Of a DNA stretch of 64,000 nucleotides, positions 59,341 through 64,000 are shown piece by piece. The stretch spans positions 124,001 through 188,000 of the forward strand of contig CAVZZG010000002.1 in the NCBI GenBank assembly GCA_963779685.1. Reading direction: 5' to 3'. The translations under genes and the position numbers were made by a program. The notes under the pieces are model-generated. The model saw nothing but the letters and a program-made list of their open reading frames with translations. It ran no database searches and had not been told where the DNA came from. The stretch's first letter is position 1, and every line of letters begins with the position of its first letter. The DNA is from CAVZZG01 sp963779685 (GTDB lineage: Bacteria; Actinomycetota; Thermoleophilia; Gaiellales; F1-60-MAGs149).

Positions 59341-59392
59341 GGCTACAGCGTACGCGAACGGCCAGGACGGCCGGTGCCGGTACGCTGCCCGG

Positions 59393-60229
59393 GTGCGTGG
59401 ACGCCTGACGCTCGTTGCCGTGGCGCTCGCCGCCGCGCTGCCCGTGCAGGCGCACGCCGCCGTCGCCTACGACGCCGCAGTGCGTATCAGCCGCGACATC
59501 GGCGCCCGGCCCGCGGCCACCCGCGGCGAGCGCCGCGCGCTGGCACTCGTCGCCCGCGAGTTCGCCGGCGACGGGTTGCAGGTCGTCCGCCAGCACTTCG
59601 GCGTGCCGGGGCGGGGCCAGTCCGGGAACGTCATCGGGGTGCTGGACGGGCCTCACTCGTGCCTGCGGATCGTCCTCGCCCACGTCGACTCCGGCACGGC
59701 CGGGCCCGGAGCGAGCGACAACGCATCGGGCACCGGCGTCCTGATCGCCATCGCCCGCCGTCTCGAGACGCTGGCACCGTACTGCGACGTGTGGCTGGTG
59801 GGCACCGGCGCGGAGGAGCGCTTCGTCTGGGGCGGTGCCGAGCACCTCGGTGCACTCGCGGTCGTCCGCCGGCTGCGCCGCCTGGGCCTCACCGCCAGGG
59901 TGCGCTACGCCCTGAGCCTCGACACGATCGGCACCGGGCGGCGGTTCTGGCTGCGTTCACCGGTGCCGTCGGCCCGCCGCGGCGTCGAGCGGGAGGTGCT
60001 GGCGGCGGCGGCGAGCGCGGGCGTGCTGGTGCAGTGGCACCGTGACGACGGGGCCGGCAACTCCGATCACCGCGAGTTCCAGCTCGCCGGCATGCCCGGG
60101 ATGGTGATCGAGATGTGGCGCGGAACCGATCCCTGCGGCGAGGCCGCCTGCGACACGTGGCGGCGGCTGAACGCACGCGGCATCACGAGCGTCCAGCGGA
60201 TCGCCGAGGCCGTCATCGTCCGCCCGTAG
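59393..60229 (+). CDS. Secreted M28-family metallopeptidase
   Basis: A 278-residue aminopeptidase-type zinc protein. A signal peptide is visible (RGRLTLVAVALAAALPVQAHA). Metal ligands are in LAHVDSGTAGPGASDNASGTG (His and Asp), GTGAEERF (catalytic Glu-Glu), SLDTIGTG and NSDHREF. GTG 59393 follows TACGCT (59381-59386) by six bases and is divergent from ccr. The substrate is probably a peptide N-terminus. Confidence 0.87.
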   Translation: MRGRLTLVAVALAAALPVQAHAAVAYDAAVRISRDIGARPAATRGERRALALVAREFAGDGLQVVRQHFGVPGRGQSGNVIGVLDGPHSCLRIVLAHVDSGTAGPGASDNASGTGVLIAIARRLETLAPYCDVWLVGTGAEERFVWGGAEHLGALAVVRRLRRLGLTARVRYALSLDTIGTGRRFWLRSPVPSARRGVEREVLAAAASAGVLVQWHRDDGAGNSDHREFQLAGMPGMVIEMWRGTDPCGEAACDTWRRLNARGITSVQRIAEAVIVRP

Positions 60230-60244
60230 AGCTGAGGCGCGTCC

Positions 60245-61384
60245 TCACTCGGAGCGGCCGAACCAGCGGGCACGGCGGCTCGAACCGAAGTGGTCCTTCT
60301 CGGCGCGCAGGGCGGCGGATGGCTCCTGGAACGTCCCGGTGGGCGATGGCCCGGAGAAGAAGTCGACATCGACCCGGCCGATCCGGCCGGCCCCGAACTC
60401 GATGTAGCAGGAGCCGGTGCCGGTGTGCGCGCGCGCCTCGCCCGCGGCCGAGCGCCGGGCGATGATGGCCGTGGCGACGGTGCGCGCCGCGCCCTCGGCG
60501 AACACGCCCGCCTTCGGCGTGCCCTGGGTTGCGACGTCGCCGAGCGCGTAGACGCCGGGGAACCGCGTCTCGAGCGTGAGCCGGTCGACCGGCACGTAGC
60601 CGTCCTCGGTCATCCCGCTGGCCGCGACCACGGCCGCCGCGCGGTGCCGCGGCACGCCGAGGAACAGGTCATAGGCCAGCTCGCTGGCGTCGTCGAGGAC
60701 CGCGACGCGCCGGGCGGGGTCGAGCGAGGCGACGCGCCGGCCCGGGACGAACCGGATGCCGCGCTCGGCGAAGGCCTCGACCAGCGCCCGCGACGTATCG
60801 GGGGAGGGCGGCACCGGTGTCCCGAACGGCATCACGATGCTGATCTCGCAGGCGTCGCGGACGCCGCGGCGGGTGAGGTGGTCGTGCAGGAGGAGCGCCG
60901 CCTCGCTCGGGGCGGGCGGGCACTTGAACGGCGCCCCGCAGACCCCGATGATCGCGTGGCCGCTCGAGAACCCGGGCAGGATCCCGCGCAACCGCTCGGC
61001 ACCGGCGACCGAGTAGAACTCGTCGCCGCCCTCCGCGAGGCCCGGTGTCCCGGCCATGTCGTAGTCGGCGCCGAGCGCCACCACCAGGACGTCGGCCTCG
61101 TAGGTGCCGCGGTCGGTCTCGACCCGGCGCGCGACCGGGTCGATCGCCGTGATCTCCTCCTGCCGGAACCGGACCCCCGGCTTGACGAACTCGGCGTAGG
61201 GCAGCCGGGTGGCCTCGGGCGTGGTGAGGCCGTACATCACGTCGAGCTTCGAGTAGCCGAACGCGAAGTGGTCGTTGCGGTCGATCAGGGTCACGTCGGC
61301 GTCGGCGCCCAGCGCCTCGGAGAGCATCGTCGTGAGCTCCAGGCCGCCGAATCCCGCACCGAGGACGAGCACCTGAGTCTGCAT
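60245..61384 (-). CDS. FAD-dependent oxidoreductase, sulfide:quinone reductase/NDH-2 like
   Basis: A 379-residue flavoprotein. The N-terminal FAD motif is VLVLGAGFGGLELTTML; the second FAD block is VYALGDVATQGTPKAGVF. The segment GVCGAPFKCPPAPSEAALLL has two cysteines as in sulfide:quinone reductases. The C-terminal region with GRVDVDFFSG resembles membrane-associated members. It could feed electrons to the quinone pool used by complex I. ATG 61384 has GATACT seven bases upstream. Confidence 0.82.
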   Translation of the reverse strand: MQTQVLVLGAGFGGLELTTMLSEALGADADVTLIDRNDHFAFGYSKLDVMYGLTTPEATRLPYAEFVKPGVRFRQEEITAIDPVARRVETDRGTYEADVLVVALGADYDMAGTPGLAEGGDEFYSVAGAERLRGILPGFSSGHAIIGVCGAPFKCPPAPSEAALLLHDHLTRRGVRDACEISIVMPFGTPVPPSPDTSRALVEAFAERGIRFVPGRRVASLDPARRVAVLDDASELAYDLFLGVPRHRAAAVVAASGMTEDGYVPVDRLTLETRFPGVYALGDVATQGTPKAGVFAEGAARTVATAIIARRSAAGEARAHTGTGSCYIEFGAGRIGRVDVDFFSGPSPTGTFQEPSAALRAEKDHFGSSRRARWFGRSE

Positions 61385-61453
61385 GGGCGGGAGTATCACC
61401 GAAGCGCCGGCTCCGTGCCCGCCCGCGAACCGCGAGCAATCCGGCTCTGAGAG

Positions 61454-62500
61454 CTAACGCCCGCGCAGGGCCGCGCGGCGCTCGCGGACGCCGGCGACCG
61501 CCAGCTGACCGCAGGCCGCTGCGATGTCGCGGCCGCGCGACTGACGGAGCGTGTGACCGATGCTGCGCCGGTCGAGCGCTGCGCGGAAGGCGCCGACGGC
61601 GGCGGCCGGCGCAGCGCGGTACGCGGCGCTGGTCGGGTTGTAGACGATGAGGTTGACGTGGAATCCGCCGGGGAGGCTGCGCCAGAGCAGGTCGGCGAGG
61701 CGCTCGGCGTGCTCCGGCCGGTCGTTGACGCCTTCGAGCAGCAGGTACTCGATGAAGATCCGGCGCCGGGTGGCCTCGCGGTATCGGCCGCAGGCCGCCA
61801 TCACCTCGGCGATCGGGAACCGCCGGTTGACCGGCATCAACTCGGCGCGAAGCGCATCGTCCGGAGCGTGCAGCGACAGCGCCAGCTTGACCTGCATCGG
61901 CTCGCGCGCCAGCCGGTCGATGCCCGGAACCCACCCCGCGGTGGAGATGGCGATCGATCGCGCCGCCAGCGCGAAGCCCTCGGGATCGTTCGCGATCCTG
62001 CAGAACGCGAGCACCTCGTCGTAGTTCTGGAACGGCTCGCCCATGCCCATCATGACGATGTTGCCGATCCGCGCGCCGTCCGTGCGCGCCTCGCGCGCGG
62101 CCCACAGCAGCTGCTCGAGGATCTCGCCGGCCGTCAGACTCCGGCCCAGGCCCATCGCCCCGGTGGCGCAGAACGTGCACGCCAGCGCGCAGCCGGACTG
62201 CGAGCTGAGGCACACCGAGCGCCGGTCGCCGTGACGCATGAGCACGGTCTCGATGGGAAACCCGTCGTTGGTCTGGAACCGCGCCTTGACGGTGCCGTCG
62301 GCGGCCCGCGCGGTCTCTGCCATCCGAAGCTCGGCGAACGGCACCTCGGCGGCCAGCCGCGACCGCAGCGGCTTGGAGAGGGTCGTCACCTCGTCGTAGG
62401 ACTCGACCAGGTCGCGCGTCACCGCCGCCGTCAGTTGCGCCCGGCGGTACGCGGGCTCGCCCCAGGACTCGAGGGCAGCGAGTGCGGCGACGAGTTGCAC
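61454..62500 (-). CDS. rlmN: 23S rRNA/tRNA adenine-C2 methyltransferase RlmN
   Basis: Radical SAM enzyme methylating A2503 of 23S rRNA. The 348-residue protein has the cluster motif CALACTFCATG and GRSLTAGEILEQL; GMGEPFQNYDEV and the second catalytic cysteine in RGRDIAAACGQL are family marks. GTG 62500 is chosen as start: TACCCT (62507-62512) ends six bases before it, and the longer frame upstream is antisense to the decarboxylase gene. No sign of the Cfr resistance variant was looked for beyond this. Confidence 0.92.
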   Translation of the reverse strand: MQLVAALAALESWGEPAYRRAQLTAAVTRDLVESYDEVTTLSKPLRSRLAAEVPFAELRMAETARAADGTVKARFQTNDGFPIETVLMRHGDRRSVCLSSQSGCALACTFCATGAMGLGRSLTAGEILEQLLWAAREARTDGARIGNIVMMGMGEPFQNYDEVLAFCRIANDPEGFALAARSIAISTAGWVPGIDRLAREPMQVKLALSLHAPDDALRAELMPVNRRFPIAEVMAACGRYREATRRRIFIEYLLLEGVNDRPEHAERLADLLWRSLPGGFHVNLIVYNPTSAAYRAAPAAAVGAFRAALDRRSIGHTLRQSRGRDIAAACGQLAVAGVRERRAALRGR

Positions 62501-62525
62501 GATGGCAGGGTAGTCCGCCCGGGCC

Positions 62526-63935
62526 TCACGCGACGCGCGCGGCGAGCGCGCGGCCGAGCTCGAGCGTGACGTCGACGAGCGCGTCGACGTCGTCGGCCGT
62601 CGTCCGGTAGTTGACGATGCACGGCCGGAGGCAGGTGCGGCCGTCGATGGCGGCCGACGACACGTACACGCGGCCGTCGGCCTGCAGGGCATCGACCAGT
62701 GCGGCATTGTGGGCGTCGAGATCGCGATGGCCGGCGGGAACGTGGCGGAAGGGCACGACCGACAGCTGCGGCTCGACGAGCAGCTCGAGCTCCGGCTCGG
62801 CCCGGATGCGCTCCGCGAGCCGATCGGCCAGCTCGAGGTTGGCCGCGATGGCCGCCCGGAACGCCTCCGCGCCGTGCACGCGGAACGCGAGCCACAGCTT
62901 GAGCGCCCGGAAGGGTCGCGAGTACTCGAGCGTCCGGTCGACGGCGTGGACCTCGTCGTCGTCATGCAGCAGGTACGCCTCCGAGTGGCTGAACGCCGTC
63001 TCCAGCGCCACCCGGTCGCGGACCAGGACGGCGCTGCACGCCTTCGGCAGGTAGAGCCACTTGTGGGCATCGACGGCGATCGAGTCGGCCCGGTCGAGGC
63101 CGCGGAAGAGCGGGCGTGTCCGGGGCACCGCCGCAGCGGGGAGGCCGTAGGCGCCGTCGACGTGGAGCCACACATCCTCGGCTGCGGCGAGATCGGCCAG
63201 CCCGGCGATCGGATCGACCGCTCCCGTGAGCGTGGTACCCGCGGTGGCGACGATCGCCACGGGCACGACGCCCATCGCCCGGTCATCCTGGATCGCCTGC
63301 CTGACCCGCCCGACCACCATCCGCCGGTCGGCGTCGATCTCGACGGCACGCACGGAGGACGAGCCGAGACCCAGCAGCTCGGCCGCGCGACTGACCGAGT
63401 AGTGCGCCTCCGCCGAGCAGTAGAGGGCGGCCGGCCGGCCGGCGAGCCCGGTCGTCCGGGCGCCCGGGAGCGCGCGCTCCCGGGCCGCCGCCAGCGCCGT
63501 GAGGTTCGAGAGCATGCCTCCGCTCGTGAACGTCCCGCCACGCGCGGGGAAGCCCAGGAACTGGCCGACCCACGCGAGTGCCTGGCCCTCGACGGCGTCT
63601 GCGGCGCCGGCGTTCGTGGCGAGGTTGACGTCGTGACACGACGCCAGTGCGTCGGCCAGCACGGCCACCTCGAGGCCGGACGAGCCGACGAAGGCGAAGT
63701 ACCGCGGCCGTGCCGGCGCGAGGCTCTCGTCCAGGATCCGCGCGGCCTCGTCGATGCCGCGCACCGCACCGGCGCCGGACTCCGGGAGCCGCGTGCGCAG
63801 CATCGCCGCGAGCTCCGGGTCGAGCGCCGGCTGATCGGGGCGCGCCTGGTCGAAGCTCCGCCAGGCCTCGGCCAGGTGCTCGGCCACGCGTGCGAGCGCC
63901 TCCTCGCGCGGGACGTCCAGTGGCAGGCCCGTCAT
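62526..63935 (-). CDS. Pyridoxal-dependent amino-acid decarboxylase (group II, DDC-like)
   Basis: A 469-residue PLP enzyme. It has the AATAGTT-type block (VAIVATAGTTLTGAVDPI), the cofactor-binding HVDGAYGLPAAAV, and the Schiff-base lysine in VDAHKWLYLPKACSAVL. The family includes aromatic amino-acid and glutamate decarboxylases; specificity cannot be read here. TAGATT (63942-63947) ends six bases before the ATG. It is the last complete gene in the window. Confidence 0.9.
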   Translation of the reverse strand: MTGLPLDVPREEALARVAEHLAEAWRSFDQARPDQPALDPELAAMLRTRLPESGAGAVRGIDEAARILDESLAPARPRYFAFVGSSGLEVAVLADALASCHDVNLATNAGAADAVEGQALAWVGQFLGFPARGGTFTSGGMLSNLTALAAARERALPGARTTGLAGRPAALYCSAEAHYSVSRAAELLGLGSSSVRAVEIDADRRMVVGRVRQAIQDDRAMGVVPVAIVATAGTTLTGAVDPIAGLADLAAAEDVWLHVDGAYGLPAAAVPRTRPLFRGLDRADSIAVDAHKWLYLPKACSAVLVRDRVALETAFSHSEAYLLHDDDEVHAVDRTLEYSRPFRALKLWLAFRVHGAEAFRAAIAANLELADRLAERIRAEPELELLVEPQLSVVPFRHVPAGHRDLDAHNAALVDALQADGRVYVSSAAIDGRTCLRPCIVNYRTTADDVDALVDVTLELGRALAARVA

Positions 63936-64000
63936 GGTCGGAATCTACCGGTTGGCCCGCCGCCGTGTCCGCGCTGTAAGGTGCGAAGACACCCTCCGTT

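Noticed and set aside
1..64000. CRISPR arrays, prophage, rRNA operons, autonomous insertion sequences
   Set aside because: No regularly spaced repeats, no phage or transposase proteins and no rRNA-like sequence were found; the only transposon-like structure is the 180-bp element.

Overview
The window is 64 kb of very GC-rich DNA with tightly packed, mostly overlapping genes, many GTG starts and no rRNA, phage or CRISPR. Gene content (complete Nuo complex I with quinone pool, MqnD of the futalosine menaquinone route, CIRCE-controlled groES-groEL, DtxR-type regulator, crotonyl-CoA carboxylase/reductase with a B12 mutase, PIG-V-type mannosyltransferase) and 18 start codons placed 6-8 nt behind a TANNNT box suggest an actinobacterium, probably a deep lineage such as Thermoleophilia. 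That placement is inference; no marker RNA is present.

Layout. 1-12 kb (minus): the nuoABCDEFGHIJKLM operon, cut off inside nuoM, with all 12 gene junctions overlapping and a promoter near 12.0 kb. 12.1-15.7 kb (plus): 5-formyl-THF cyclo-ligase, an A-type Fe-S carrier, a secreted TAP-type hydrolase and a VapBC toxin-antitoxin pair. 15.7-20.2 kb: an agmatinase-type ureohydrolase diverging from an overlapping SDR / M20 peptidase / DtxR / epimerase operon. 20.2-27.7 kb (minus): branched-chain-type 2-oxoacid dehydrogenase E1a-E1b-E2, then lipB, a VOC protein and lipA (making and attaching the lipoyl cofactor that E2 needs), then a four-repeat protein and a hydrolase. 27.7-31.8 kb: a hydrolase divergent from a Ser-repeat membrane-anchored protein, a zinc-ribbon protein, a 3-hydroxyisobutyrate dehydrogenase-like gene with an ASCH gene, and an MFS transporter.

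31.7-33.9 kb: groES-groEL with two CIRCE operators bracketing one promoter and strong hairpins at the end. 33.7-38.8 kb (minus): a five-gene set of PAP2-like, SAM methyltransferase, PIG-V mannosyltransferase, amidinohydrolase (DDAH type) and MidA-type methyltransferase. 38.9-41 kb: a secreted protein, a YgfZ-type protein and tRNA-Arg with anticodon GCG. 41-45.1 kb: a class III aminotransferase and a class II aldolase, both broken by single-base indels, around an intact PiT phosphate transporter. 45.1-45.3 kb: a 180-bp inverted-repeat element flanked by CTAG, placed exactly between two convergent stop codons. 45.3-49 kb: small membrane protein, Rieske-helical fusion, DUF6941-like, ornithine-cyclodeaminase-like and two small proteins. 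49-53.8 kb: MqnD, penicillin acylase family, EamA transporter and a FAD-oxidase-like protein. 53.8-59.3 kb (minus): acyl-CoA synthetase; then MeaB, the B12 mutase and Ccr, a compact ethylmalonyl-CoA module. 59.4-64 kb: M28 peptidase, SQR/NDH2-like flavoprotein, RlmN and a PLP decarboxylase.

No stretch above 300 bases lacks a gene. Intergenic DNA is short, and the informative pieces are listed as promoters, operators, hairpins and repeats. Several indels fall in homopolymers (groEL tail, aldolase, aminotransferase), so part of the apparent gene damage may be consensus error rather than decay.
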